The notes beneath the pieces are model-generated. The model was not told the DNA's origin. It saw only the letters and a program-made list of their open reading frames with translations, and did no database searches. Shown here in pieces: positions 20,739 through 32,253 of a stretch of 64,000 nucleotides of DNA. The first letter of the stretch is position 1. Each line of letters begins with the position of its first letter. Position numbers and translations under genes: made by a program. The DNA lies in the NCBI RefSeq assembly GCF_003286085.1, contig NW_020825346.1:806001-870000 (forward strand), given 5' to 3'. Source of the DNA: Drosophila persimilis. Taxonomy: Eukaryota > Arthropoda > Insecta > Diptera > Drosophilidae.

Positions 20739-21872
20739 CTAAGATAATCTAATCGGGGGAACTGAACTCGAGTGTCGCCGCGGGACAACAGCAACAGCAA
20801 AAAGACGTTTGGCTATACGTGGGGGCTGGCCCCAGCACTCACCTTCCGTGCGCCAGATGTACCGCGTGAGGGACCAGGGCGTACGCATATCCTGCGGATG
20901 ACTGGGCTCAATATAGTGCTTCATTTCGCGCAGGGCCTGGAGGGTGAGCGTAGAGAAGCAGGCGGCCAGGGAGCCGGCACAGGCATTTTGGGTGGTCGTC
21001 AGCTGGCTGGTTGTCTCCTTATTGACCATGAAAGCGACAAACTTCTGGCATCCTCCGTAGGCGGCAAAGAGAACCGAATTCTCGGCCACATTGGCCACCA
21101 CGGCGGGCAGGGAGCCCGCATAGAGGCCCCGGAATATACCATCCTTTCGATACGTGCTCACGAAACAGTCGAACAATCCTTTGTAGGCCTCCGGGAAGGT
21201 CTGCAGCTTCACCTTGACAGTGTCCAGCGGCTGCGAGACGTACACCTGTGCGGCCCCGCCTAAGAGATCAAGGGGAGTTGATATTGGTCCCATGGTGTCG
21301 GCAGAGCTGTGTGTATACGCACCCAAAGAGCCCGCCAGGAAGTCGATGAGCCCCTCCACAAAGTTGATGTTGTTCCCGGTTCCGCCTCCATGCATGTCGA
21401 GGCGCCGTACGAGTCTTAGGAATTTGCCGAATATGAATAGGAGGCCGTCACGCACGGCTTCGAGCGTCGAGAGTGGACTGAGCTTCCGGACGCGGCCGCG
21501 TCGCTGCGATTCACGACGCTCGTTCTCGCTCTGCTGGCTCTCCTCCTCGGCCTCGGCCTCCAGCACCGCCTGCTCGTATGCCTCGAGCAGTTCATCGGGG
21601 GCCCCTATCAGCACGGAGCTGCCCACTCGGCTGGAGCCGACTCGCGGCCGTGTCAGCGTTGACGCTGGTTGCTCATCATCGTTCTTGGGGGCAGGCTTTG
21701 GCTCTCGCGGTGCTTGTCTCTTCAGGAATTTCTCTTCGGGTGTCGGGGGTAGGAGCGGTGTTGGTGGCTCCGTTGGATCTTCTCTCTTACCGATTTGCCT
21801 TGACCCCCTGCCCGCGTAAAATGTTTCGGGCTGTGGTTTCTCTTCGGGTCTTGTGCTCTTCTTGTCTGACAT
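20739..21872 (-). CDS. CG1628: U4: truncated ornithine carrier, repeat-2 motif deleted
   Basis: It has the 30-bp deletion and 27-bp insertion of the U2/U3 type, combined with KGLFDCF (as U2) and YRKDGIF (as U3). The exon ends at 20843; the read-through stop is 20739. Its neighbour gene A fragment is of the other lineage, so an exchange point lies between them, close to the junction at 20692. Confidence 0.8.
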   Translation of the reverse strand: MSDKKSTRPEEKPQPETFYAGRGSRQIGKREDPTEPPTPLLPPTPEEKFLKRQAPREPKPAPKNDDEQPASTLTRPRVGSSRVGSSVLIGAPDELLEAYEQAVLEAEAEEESQQSENERRESQRRGRVRKLSPLSTLEAVRDGLLFIFGKFLRLVRRLDMHGGGTGNNINFVEGLIDFLAGSLGAYTHSSADTMGPISTPLDLLGGAAQVYVSQPLDTVKVKLQTFPEAYKGLFDCFVSTYRKDGIFRGLYAGSLPAVVANVAENSVLFAAYGGCQKFVAFMVNKETTSQLTTTQNACAGSLAACFSTLTLQALREMKHYIEPSHPQDMRTPWSLTRYIWRTEGECWGQPPRIAKRLFAVAVVPRRHSSSVPPIRLS

Positions 21873-22056
21873 GACAGTGCTCTTAGTCTGCTGCTGGATG
21901 TTGCTTTCTTCTCTCTTTATTGCTGTTTACTGAAATTCGTCATCATCAAACGATCGGCTGCTCTTCCGATCGTTGTCGTTCGTGTCCGGTCTGTGGCTGT
22001 TGGTGTTGGTGTTGGTGTTGGTGTTGTGTGGGTCTGTTGCTTATTCTCTTTGTCTG

Positions 22057-23499
22057 TTATTGAACGCGCTCTGATAACTTTGAGCTTTCTGTTATGTCTT
22101 CTTTTCCAGCGATAGTTGTTTTGTTCGCTTTTTCAGCGGTATTTGTTATGTCTGCTTCTTCAGAGGTAGCTGTTATTTTCGCGTTTCCAGCGGTAGCTGT
22201 TATATCTGCTTTTACAGCGGGGGCTGTTAAATCTGCCTTTGCAGCGGGTGTTGCTATATCTGCTTTTACAGCGGCCGTTGTTATATCTGCTTTTACAGCG
22301 GACGCTGTTATGGCGGCGTTTACAGTGGGGACTGTTATGCCCGTTTTTACAGCGGAGGCTGTTATATCTTCGTTTACAGTGGGATCTGTTATGTCGGCTT
22401 TTACACAGGTAGCTGCTATGTCCGCGTTTCCAGTGGTGACTGCTGTGTTAGCTGTTTCTATTTCTGTTACTTCCACTGTTCCAGGCACTGTTAACTCCAA
22501 CGTTTCAGGCGTCACTGTTGGTCGCTGTGTCTCAGCAAATTGTTCCAAATTCTTAGAAGTTTCCAATCGACTTATTTCAGCTGCTACTAAGTTCGAGTTT
22601 TTAAACAAATTTACAACTTGTGTCGTGGGCAAGGGGATACTACTTTCGGGCACTGGCAGTGGGGCTTGCTCTGCTTCAATACTCCCGAGCCGTAATGCGG
22701 TGGTTAGCTTAGCTTTAGCACAACCTTCCGACCAATCAATTGGATGCTTTGGATACTGGCCAACTGATGCGTTCAGGTAGCGGTTCAGTAGCGAATCCGA
22801 TGCTTTTGCAACCACCGCTTCTTCTTCAGTTATGTTCTGTTCTTGTTGATCAAAATGGCTTGCAGCTAATTTCAATGACGCTAGTTGGGCGCTGCCACAC
22901 GGACTTGACGGGGTACTGCTGTCGGTTACGGGTGCTAGGGGCTGCTCTTCTGGTGCCACAATACTCCGGAACCGTAGGGCGGTGGTTAGCTTAGCTTTAG
23001 CACAACCTTCCGACCAATCAATTGGATGCTTTGGATACTGGTCAACTGATGCGTTCAGGTAGCGGGCCAGTAGCGAATTCGCTGCTTTTGTAGCTTCTGC
23101 TTCTGCTTCTGCTTCTTCTTCAGTCAACTGTTCCTCGGCCTCGGCCGCAGGAGCTTGTCGATCGAATGTGCTTGCAGTCAATTTCAATGGTTGTATGGGC
23201 TCGTTACCAGACGCTGTGCTGGACTTTTTGTCATATGGAGAGGTGCACAATGGATTCAGGGTTCGCAGCAGTGGCCGCGGGGCACGAGGTCCTGGCTTGG
23301 GTGCGGCTGGTGGCCGACCAAAAATCTTTGCGATATTGGAACGTACCTTTTTAGATGCCAAACCAGTCACAATCGCCGTCACGCCCACAATGCCCACTAG
23401 GCCCACAACGCCCTCCGTTAGTGTGTCCTCGCGTGTGTGTCTTTCGTTGGGATCCCAAACTTTCTGCTTTCGATTGTACTACTCGTAATCCTTACTCAT
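22057..23499 (-). pseudogene. U4: gene C with stop at codon 7
   Basis: The ATG at 23497-23499 is followed by MSKDYE and a TAG (plus-strand cta at 23479-23481). A 3-bp in-frame loss in the GAGTAC repeat created it. From codon 8 the frame is open and full length, with both 94-residue blocks and the 9-residue repeats, but no ATG lies before the membrane segment, so re-initiation there is unlikely. This is the only gene C copy with a broken frame. Confidence 0.8.
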
Positions 23500-25031
23500 T
23501 TTTGGGAACCGAAAATTTGGTTTTGAAATAATATGCGCACTTTGTATATTTGTATGTGTCTGCTACGATGCCAAAAAGGTGTCTAGAAAAACTGCCTTCT
23601 GTCAGAATAAAATTCTTATCGATTGAAATGCCTTTCAATGTACGTTTTTTGTTGTTTTTTTTTATTATTAATAATCGATAATTTGATTACGCCATATGTA
23701 TATATATGTCTGTGTGTATATATATATATATATATCATTTCGATCAGCGTTTTCAGTGTGTGTGTGTTTGTGTGGGTGTGTCTGTCTGTTTTTGTGGATA
23801 TACAATTCTTGCATTAATATTATTATCATTGTTTTTGGGTTTTTTTCTTGTTTTTTTTGGTATGTGTTTTGTATATCGTTTCAGTTTTTTTTAATATTTT
23901 GTTGGTTTATGTTTTTTTCGGGCTTTTTGTTCTTTTGCCTTATCGCATTCTGCGGCTTATATAAATTTAATAATTTACATGAAATTATAACATATGTATT
24001 TACTCGCTATACCATACCATTTATTTATTATTATTATTATTTTTATTATATATATATATATATATGTTTGTATATATAGCCATTTAGCCCCCATTGTCTG
24101 ACTAGAATCGCTGAAACGCCATTATCCACAATATTTATAATATAATAGTAAAAAAAAAACAATAACAAGAAAAAAAATAGAGAGACACACACACTCGTTA
24201 GGTTTTCGAGACGCCAATTGCGATCTTCGAGCACATGCCATTGAGTGTGGGATGATGCTTGAGCTAGGTTCCTGATCGGTCATGTATCGGTATGTCTATA
24301 CACTATCCATATATATATATATTCATTCGCTGAGTTTGCAGGGGATAATGAGGGTAATAAAGGTCCTCTTGCCGAATCTAGAGAGGAGAAACTCTGCCCA
24401 CACTTTGTACTCGTTAATACGCTTTACTTTACTCGTTTCTCATGGTGTAAAAATATTATTCATTATCATTATTATTACTATTATTATTTAGCATGTTTAG
24501 CACTTTTATCGTCTTTTTCTTTTGTCATCTTTTCTTTTTGTTCCTATACAAACTCAGCATGAAATTTGCTTTTAAAAAAATTCTCACTGCAGGCTTCCTT
24601 TTCATATGGGTTTCATTCGCTTTTTCCACTTTCGATTTATATTTACCATACATACTATATTTATATATATTTATAATATTTATTTTATGCTTCATATACA
24701 ACTATACATATTTGTGTGTGTGTTTTGTGTGTGTGTTAAAATCAGATTTGGGAAACACACACAATTCTAAACAGATCTAAACACTTAAAAAGATTGGCAC
24801 GCTTTGAAATCGGAGCTCGAACGGATGATGGGCATGGAGATCTTCGGAGGAGAATATGGAATATATGGAGGAACTAAAGTTATTGTTGCGCTTCAAATTG
24901 AACTACGTGAAATGGAGCTCCCACTCCCACTCCCGCTTCCGCTTCCGCTCCTACAGATCCCTTCTAGGTATTGCACTCTTGTCACGGCCCCAGGATATAG
25001 TCATAGTCTACCCGTCCCCTCCCTCACGCCT
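23500..25031. other. U4 spacer: microsatellite-rich, no gene
   Basis: It holds DRE-like sites near 23618, a (TA)n run near 23717-23735, a GT tract, T-rich DNA, a TTATTATT run with (TA)n near 24025-24065, and the usual hexamers before the U5 gene A stop. The TAGTACATT piece found in U2 and U3 is missing near 24022. Nothing looks like a gene. Confidence 0.6.
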
Positions 25032-26529
25032 CTAGTAGTAGGCGGGGAACGGGTGATAGTTAGACGGATTCGAGGCATGATGATTGGCCGACGGCAGCAC
25101 AGGCGGCGGTCGTACGCCCGGATGGTAGTTGCTCGATGCCACCTGGTGGTAGGCCCCAAAGCTGCGGGCCATGTGCCGATTCTGGGCCACTGCCGCCGCC
25201 GACTCGCCCAGGAGGCGGGACTGGTCTGCTGTGCCCAGCAGGCGATTGTTCTGTTCCATCAGCAGATGGGCGGTGGGGTCGACCAGCAGGCGGTGCTGGT
25301 CGGCGGCATTTGAGGCGGCCAGAATTCGGTGCTGCTCCACCGTAGAGAGCAGGCGGTGATGCTCGAGACTGTCGCGGCTCTGGTGCTGCATCTGCGAGGA
25401 GAGGAACGACCGATTGTTGCCCACGGCCATGTTGGCCGTGTTCGGTGTGAGGTCCAGCGAGGCCATTCGCAGCATGTCGTGATGCGGATGGTTGTAGGGC
25501 AGCTGTGGCGGCGACGACACCACATAGTTGGCCGTGCGGCTCAGGTCCACGGAGGTGGTCTGGTCGTGCTCCTGCTCGCCCAGCTGCTCGCTCAGCATGT
25601 TGTGCATGGCCGCCGCCGACTGGTGTTGCTGCATGGCCAGCTGGCTGCCGTGTCCGTGCTCCTGCTGGTGCACCACCGATGCACCCTTTGCCTGCTGTGC
25701 CTGCGCCTGGGCCTGGGCCTGCGCCTGCTGGCTCTGCTCCCCGTCCGACAGAATGTCGTAGATGTGGTGATGGTAGCGACTGCTTGGCAGCTGGAAGTTG
25801 TGGTGATAGTTGCTCGACGCATTCGATCTCGAGCTCATGTCCAGGCCCTGCAGATCGGACAGATCGTTGGCCGCACTCGCCGCCACGGCAGCAGCCGCCG
25901 CCGCACTCGCCGCATTGCTGTTGCTGCTCTGGCGATACTCCGCCGGCGAGTCGAGCTCCTGGCTGTTGTACTTCAGGTTGCTGGCCATGCTCTCGTACTT
26001 GGAGTACATGAGATCGATCTGCGACTGGGGGAACTTCATGCGCATATCCTGGCCCGCGCTGCTGGAAATAACAAACAGAATGAACGTTCCATTAGCGGTA
26101 AAAGTAGCGAGTAACGAGGGAAAAATGCAATGAAAAATAAGAGTTGGTGGAGCGATAAATGCTGACATACAAAAATGTTCTGTACCTGTTCTGCGGCATG
26201 ATGCTGTTCTCCTCGTCGCTGGACATTTGATTGTGACGCGAGAGGTTGTGCCGCTGGCGTTGCTCGTGCTGGTCCTGCTCCTGCACCGCCCGGAGAGATG
26301 GGCGGCGGCGAGGGCGGCGGCGAGGGCGGCGGCGAGGGCGGCGGCGAGGGCGGCGGCGAGGGCGGCGTGCGATGGTGCGACGAAGAGAAGCCATCGGAGT
26401 CGGGATGCTGCGGTCGGGGTGTGCTGCCCGCATCCACGTCCACATCGTTCTGGTTCTGGTTGCTCTGCGGATTGGTTGGCGTCGAGGCGCTGGGCGAGAT
26501 GTTGCAGGCTCCCTGGAACATCGGAAGTG
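25032..26529 (-). pseudogene. U5: gene A 3' fragment (open terminal exon, expanded 12-bp repeat)
   Basis: The terminal exon is 25032-26061 and the previous-exon remnant 26186-26529; both splice sites are good (AACAG-GTACAG and TTCCAG-C). An Ala run carries one Val. The 12-bp repeat next to the 287-bp deletion point is expanded to five copies (26301-26360), lengthening a Pro-Ser run. The exon pair could be spliced, but no start codon or promoter of gene A is present, and the frame in the remnant is shifted after the deletion. Confidence 0.85.
26301..26360 (-). repeat. 12-bp GC-rich minisatellite, five copies (U5)
   Basis: Five perfect copies of GGCGGCGGCGAG lie immediately beside the 287-bp deletion join. 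The copy number is one in U1-U4, U7, U8 and U10, three in U9, five here and six in U6. In the upstream gene A frame it codes PPSP repeats. Confidence 0.95.
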
Positions 26530-26575
26530 AATTCTGAATTATGGAGAGGAATTGCTTGATTGCTGAAAAGCCACG

Positions 26576-27712
26576 CTAAGATAATCTAATCGGGGGAACT
26601 GAACTCGAGTGTCGCCGCGGGACAACAGCAACAGCAAAAAGACGTTTGGCTATACGTGGGGGCTGGCCCCAGCACTCACCTTCCGTGCGCCAGATGTACC
26701 GCGTGAGGGACCAGGGCGTACGCATATCCTGCGGATGACTGGGCTCAATATAGTGCTTCATTTCGCGCAGGGCCTGGAGCTTGCATTTGATCAGCTCCGT
26801 GGGGCAGAGGGTGAGGGTGGAGAAGCAGGCGGCCAGGGAGCCGGCACAGGCATTTTGGGTGGTCGTCAGCTGGCTGGTTGTCTCCTTATTGACCATGAAA
26901 GCGACAAACTTCTGGCATCCTCCGTAGGCGGCAAAGAGAACCGAATTCTCGGCCACATTGGCCACCACGGCGGGCAGGGAGCCCGCATAGAGGCCCCGGA
27001 ATATACCATCCTTTCGATACGTGCTCACGAAACAGTCGAACATTCCTTTGTAGGCCTCCGGGAAGGTCTGCAGCTTCACCTTGACAGTGTCCAGCGGCTG
27101 CGAGACGTACACCTGTGCGGCCCCGCCTAAGAGATCAAGGGGAGTTGATATTGGTCCCATGGTGTCGGCAGAGCTGTGTGTATACGCACCCAAAGAGCCC
27201 GCCAGGAAGTCGATGAGCCCCTCCACAAAGTTGATGTTGTTCCCGGTTCCGCCTCCATGCATGTCGAGGCGCCGTACGAGTCTTAGGAATTTGCCGAATA
27301 TGAATAGGAGGCCGTCACGCACGGCTTCGAGCGTCGAGAGTGGACTGAGCTTCCGACGCTCGTTCTCGCTCTGCTGGCTCTCCTCCTCGGCCTCGGCCTC
27401 CAGCACCGCCTGCTCGTATGCCTCGAGCAGTTCATCGGGGGCCCCTATCAGCACGGAGCTGCCCACTCGGCTGGAGCCGACTCGCGGCCGTGTCAGCGTT
27501 GACGCTGGTTGCTCATCATCGTTCTTGGGGGCAGGCTTTGGCTCTCGCGGTGCTTGTCTCTTCAGGAATTTCTCTTCGGGTGTCGGGGGTAGGAGCGGTG
27601 TTGGTGGCTCCGTTGGATCTTCTCTCTTACCGATTTGCCTTGACCCCCTGCCCGCGTAAAATGTTTCGGGCTGTGGTTTCTCTTCGGGTCTTGTGCTCTT
27701 CTTGTCTGACAT
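26576..27712 (-). CDS. CG1628: U5: truncated ornithine carrier, signature motif intact
   Basis: This 378-codon form has both signatures, QPLDTVK and CPTELIK, no 27-bp insertion, and KGMFDCF. The in-frame intron is at 27127-27189. The donor ends the coding exon at 26680, and reading into the intron gives CWGQPPRIAKR... to a stop at 26576. It represents the least altered carrier sequence here, together with U6. Confidence 0.85.
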   Translation of the reverse strand: MSDKKSTRPEEKPQPETFYAGRGSRQIGKREDPTEPPTPLLPPTPEEKFLKRQAPREPKPAPKNDDEQPASTLTRPRVGSSRVGSSVLIGAPDELLEAYEQAVLEAEAEEESQQSENERRKLSPLSTLEAVRDGLLFIFGKFLRLVRRLDMHGGGTGNNINFVEGLIDFLAGSLGAYTHSSADTMGPISTPLDLLGGAAQVYVSQPLDTVKVKLQTFPEAYKGMFDCFVSTYRKDGIFRGLYAGSLPAVVANVAENSVLFAAYGGCQKFVAFMVNKETTSQLTTTQNACAGSLAACFSTLTLCPTELIKCKLQALREMKHYIEPSHPQDMRTPWSLTRYIWRTEGECWGQPPRIAKRLFAVAVVPRRHSSSVPPIRLS

Positions 27713-27890
27713 GACAGTGCTCTTAGTCTGCTGCTGGATGTTGCTTTCTTCTCTCTTTATTGCTGTTTACTGAAATTCGTCATCATCAAACGATCGGCTG
27801 CTCTTCCGATCGTTGTCGTTCGTGTCCGGTCTGTGGCTGTTGGTGTTGGTGTTGGTGTTGTGTGGGTCTGTTGCTTATTCTCTTTGTCTG

Positions 27891-29336
27891 TTATTGAACG
27901 CGCTCTGATAACTTCGAGCTTTCTGTTGTGTCTTCTTTTCCAGCGATAGTTGTTTTGTTCGCTTTTTCAGCGGTATTTGTTATGTCTGCTTCTTCAGAGG
28001 TAGCTGTTATTTTCGCGTTTCCGCCGGTAGCTGTTATATCTGCTTTTACAGCGGGGGCTGTTAAATCTGCCTTTGCAGCGGGTGTTGCTATATCTGCTTT
28101 TACAGCGGCCGTTGTTATATCTGCTTTTACAGCGGACGCTGTTATGGCGGCGTTTGCAGTGGGGACTGTTATGCCCGTTTTTACAGCGGAGGCTGTTATA
28201 TCTTCGTTTACAGTGGGATCTGTTATGTCGGCTTTTACACAGGTAGCTGCTATGTCCGCGTTTCCAGTGGTGACTGCTGTGTTAGCTGTTTCTATTTCTG
28301 TTACTTCCACTGTTCCAGGCACTGTTAACTCCAACGTTTCAGGCGTCACTGTTGGTCGCTGTGTCTCAGCAAATTGTTCCAAATTCTTAGAAGTTTCCAA
28401 TCGACTTATTTCAGCTGCTACTAAGTTCGAGTTTTTAAACAAATTTACAACTTGTGTCGTGGGCAAGGGGATACTACTTTCGGGCACTGGCAGTGGGGCT
28501 TGCTCTGCTTCAATACTCCCGAGCCGTAATGCGGTGGTTAGCTTAGCTTTAGCACAACCTTCCGACCAATCAATTGGATGCTTTGGATACTGGCCAACTG
28601 ATGCGTTCAGGTAGCGGTTCAGTAGCGAATCCGATGCTTTTGCAACCACCGCTTCTTCTTCAGTTATGTTCTGTTCTTGTTGATCAAAATGGCTTGCAGC
28701 TAATTTCAATGACGCTAGTTGGGCGCTGCCACACGGACTTGACGGGGTACTGCTGTCGGTTACGGGTGCTAGGGGCTGCTCTTCTGGTGCCACAATACTC
28801 CGGAACCGTAGGGCGGTGGTTAGCTTAGCTTTAGCACAACCTTCCGACCAATCAATTGGATGCTTTGGATACTGGTCAACTGATGCGTTCAGGTAGCGGG
28901 CCAGTAGCGAATTCGCTGCTTTTGTAGCTTCTGCTTCTGCTTCTGCTTCTTCTTCAGTCAACTGTTCCTCGGCCTCGGCCGCAGGAGCTTGTCGATCGAA
29001 TGTGCTTGCAGTCAATTTCAATGGTTGTATGGGCTCGTTACCAGACGCTGTGCTGGACTTTTTGTCATATGGAGAGGTGCACAATGGATTCAGGGTTCGC
29101 AGCAGTGGCCGCGGGGCACGAGGTCCTGGCTTGGGTGCGGCTGGTGGCCGACCAAAAATCTTTGCGATATTGGAACGTACCTTTTTAGATGCCAAACCAG
29201 TCACAATCGCCGTCACGCCCACAATGCCCACTAGGCCCACAACGCCCTCCGTTAGTGTGTCTTCGCGTGTGTGTCTTTCGTTGGGATCCCAAACTTTCTG
29301 CTTTCGATTGTACTCGTACTCGTAATCCTTACTCAT
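27891..29336 (-). CDS. U5: gene C, two-block form
   Basis: This is a 481-residue form, identical in translation to U6 as far as I can see. Marker residues are VPTANAA (VPTVNAA in U1-U4) and GKEDTTES near the C terminus (GKEDITES in the others except U6 and U7). The membrane segment near residues 29-49, the two QYPKHPIDWSEG blocks and the 9-residue repeats are all present. The frame is clean from ATG 29336. Confidence 0.8.
   Translation of the reverse strand: MSKDYEYEYNRKQKVWDPNERHTREDTLTEGVVGLVGIVGVTAIVTGLASKKVRSNIAKIFGRPPAAPKPGPRAPRPLLRTLNPLCTSPYDKKSSTASGNEPIQPLKLTASTFDRQAPAAEAEEQLTEEEAEAEAEATKAANSLLARYLNASVDQYPKHPIDWSEGCAKAKLTTALRFRSIVAPEEQPLAPVTDSSTPSSPCGSAQLASLKLAASHFDQQEQNITEEEAVVAKASDSLLNRYLNASVGQYPKHPIDWSEGCAKAKLTTALRLGSIEAEQAPLPVPESSIPLPTTQVVNLFKNSNLVAAEISRLETSKNLEQFAETQRPTVTPETLELTVPGTVEVTEIETANTAVTTGNADIAATCVKADITDPTVNEDITASAVKTGITVPTANAAITASAVKADITTAAVKADIATPAAKADLTAPAVKADITATGGNAKITATSEEADITNTAEKANKTTIAGKEDTTESSKLSERVQ
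27925..28260 (-). repeat. 27-bp coding minisatellite in gene C
   Basis: About twelve degenerate copies of a 27-bp unit (on the plus strand TGTTATATCTGCTTTTACAG plus seven bases) code the AVKADITxx tract at the gene C C terminus. The equivalent tract exists in every unit; U7 lost 75 bp of it. On the plus strand it produces a spurious open frame. Confidence 0.85.
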
Positions 29337-30697
29337 TTTTGGGAACCGAAAATTTGGTTTTGAAATAATATGCGCACTTTGTATATTTGTATGTGTCTGC
29401 TACGATGCCAAAAAGGTGTCTAGAAAAACTGCCTTCTGTCAGAATAAAATTCTTATCGATTGAAATGCCTTTCAATGTACGTTTTTTGTTGTTTTTTTTT
29501 ATTATTAATAATCGATAATTTGATTACGCCATATGTATATATATGTCTGTGTGTATATATATATATATATCATTTCGATCAGCGTTTTCAGTGTGTGTGT
29601 GTTTGTGTGGGTGTGTCTGTCTGTTTTTGTGGATATACAATTCTTGCATTAATATTATTATCATTGTTTTTGGGTTTTTTTCTTGTTTTTTTTGGTATGT
29701 GTTTTGTATATCGTTTCAGTTTTTTTTAATATTTTGTTGGTTTATGTTTTTTTCGGGCTTTTTGTTCTTTTGCCTTATCGCATTCTGCGGCTTATATAAA
29801 TTTAATAATTTACATGAAATTATAACATATGTATTTACTCGCTATACCATACCATTTATTTATTATTATTATTATTTTTATTATATATATATATATATGC
29901 TTGTATATATAGCCATTTAGCCCCCATTGTCTGACTAGAATCGCTGAAACGCCATTATCCACAATATTTATAATATAATAGTAAAAAAAAAACAATAACA
30001 AAAAAAAAATAGAGAGACACACACACTCGTTAGGTTTTCGAGACGCCAATTGCGATCTTCGAGCACATGCCATTGAGTATGGGATGATGCTTGAGCTAGG
30101 TTCCTGATCGGTCATGTATCGGTATGTCTATACACTATCCATATATATATATATATTCATTCGCTGAGTTTGCAGGGGATAATGAGGGTAATAAAGGTCC
30201 TCTTGCCGAATCTAGAGAGGAGAAACTCTGCCCACACTTTGTACTCGTTAATACGCTTTACTTTACTCGTTTCTCATGGTGTAAAAATATTATTCAATAT
30301 CATTATTATTACTATATTTACTATTACTATTACTATATTTATAATATTTATTTTATGCTTCCTATACAACTATACATATTTGTGTGTGTGTTTTGTGTGT
30401 GTGTTAAAATCAGATTTGGGAAACACACAATTCTAAACAGATCTAAACACTTAAAAAGATTGGCACGCTTTGAAATCGGAGCTCGAACGGATGATGGGCA
30501 TGGAGATCTTCGGAGGAGAATATGGAATATATGGAGGAACTAAAGTTATTGTTGCGCTTCAAATTGAACTACGTGAAATGGAGCTCCCACTCCCACTCCC
30601 GCTTCCGCTTCCGCTCCTACAGATCCCTTCTAGGTATTGCACTCTTGTCACGGCCCCAGGATATAGTCATAGTCTACCCGTCCCCTCCCTCACGCCT
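29337..30697. other. U5 spacer: shortened, no gene
   Basis: It begins like other spacers (DRE-like pair at 29454-29461 and 29510-29517, (TA)n, GT and T tracts). Near 30310-30350 a TACTAT/TACTATT run replaces about 200 bp found in other units (the TTTAGCATGTTTAGC to CTGCAGGCTTCC part). U6 has the same loss. The hexamer run lies just right of 30580. No gene is seen. Confidence 0.65.
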
Positions 30698-32207
30698 CTA
30701 GTAGTAGGCGGGGAACGGGTGATAGTTAGACGGATTCGAGGCATGATGATTGGCCGACGGCAGCACAGGCGGCGGTCGTACGCCCGGATGGTAGTTGCTC
30801 GATGCCACCTGGTGGTAGGCCCCAAAGCTGCGGGCCATGTGCCGATTCTGGGCCACTGCCGCCGCCGACTCGCCCAGGAGGCGGGACTGGTCTGCTGTGC
30901 CCAGCAGGCGATTGTTCTGTTCCATCAGCAGATGGGCGGTGGGGTCGACCAGCAGGCGGTGCTGGTCGGCGGCATTTGAGGCGGCCAGAATTCGGTGCTG
31001 CTCCACCGTAGAGAGCAGGCGGTGATGCTCGAGACTGTCGCGGCTCTGGTGCTGCATCTGCGAGGAGAGGAACGACCGATTGTTGCCCACGGCCATGTTG
31101 GCCGTGTTCGGTGTGAGGTCCAGCGAGGCCATTCGCAGCATGTCGTGATGCGGATGGTTGTAGGGCAGCTGTGGCGGCGACGACACCACATAGTTGGCCG
31201 TGCGGCTCAGGTCCACGGAGGTGGTCTGGTCGTGCTCCTGCTCGCCCAGCTGCTCGCTCAGCATGTTGTGCATGGCCGCCGCCGACTGGTGTTGCTGCAT
31301 GGCCAGCTGGCTGCCGTGTCCGTGCTCCTGCTGGTGCACCACCGATGCACCCTTTGCCTGCTGTGCCTGCGCCTGGGCCTGGGCCTGCGCCTGCTGGCTC
31401 TGCTCCCCGTCCGACAGAATGTCGTAGATGTGGTGATGGTAGCGACTGCTTGGCAGCTGGAAGTTGTGGTGATAGTTGCTCGACGCATTCGATCTCGAGC
31501 TCATGTCCAGGCCCTGCAGATCGGACAGATCGTTGGCCGCACTCGCCGCCACGGCAGCAGCCGCCGCCGCACTCGCCGCATTGCTGTTGCTGCTCTGGCG
31601 ATACTCCGCCGGCGAGTCGAGCTCCTGGCTGTTGTACTTCAGGTTGCTGGCCATGCTCTCGTACTTGGAGTACATGAGATCGATCTGCGACTGGGGGAAC
31701 TTCATGCGCATATCCTGGCCCGCGCTGCTGGAAATAACAAACAGAATGAACGTTCCATTAGCGGTAAAAGTAGCGAGTAACGAGGGAAAAATGCAATGAA
31801 AAATAAGAGTTGGTGGAGCGATAAATGCTGACATACAAAAATGTTCTGTACCTGTTCTGCGGCATGATGCTGTTCTCCTCGTCGCTGGACATTTGATTGT
31901 GACGCGAGAGGTTGTGCCGCTGGCGTTGCTCGTGCTGGTCCTGCTCCTGCACCGCCCGGAGAGATGGGCGGCGGCGAGGGCGGCGGCGAGGGCGGCGGCG
32001 AGGGCGGCGGCGAGGGCGGCGGCGAGGGCGGCGGCGAGGGCGGCGTGCGATGGTGCGACGAAGAGAAGCCATCGGAGTCGGGATGCTGCGGTCGGGGTGT
32101 GCTGCCCGCATCCACGTCCACATCGTTCTGGTTCTGGTTGCTCTGCGGATTGGTTGGCGTCGAGGCGCTGGGCGAGATGTTGCAGGCTCCCTGGAACATC
32201 GGAAGTG
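30698..32207 (-). pseudogene. U6: gene A 3' fragment (open terminal exon, six 12-bp repeats)
   Basis: The terminal exon is 30698-31727 and the previous-exon remnant 31852-32207. By translation it matches U5, apart from one more 12-bp repeat (31967-32038). Both splice sites are intact; the 287-bp deletion and the junction at 32207 are present. Confidence 0.85.
31967..32038 (-). repeat. 12-bp GC-rich minisatellite, six copies (U6)
   Basis: Six perfect GGCGGCGGCGAG copies, the longest allele in the array and one step longer than the neighbouring U5. Confidence 0.95.
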
Positions 32208-32253
32208 AATTCTGAATTATGGAGAGGAATTGCTTGATTGCTGAAAAGCCACG

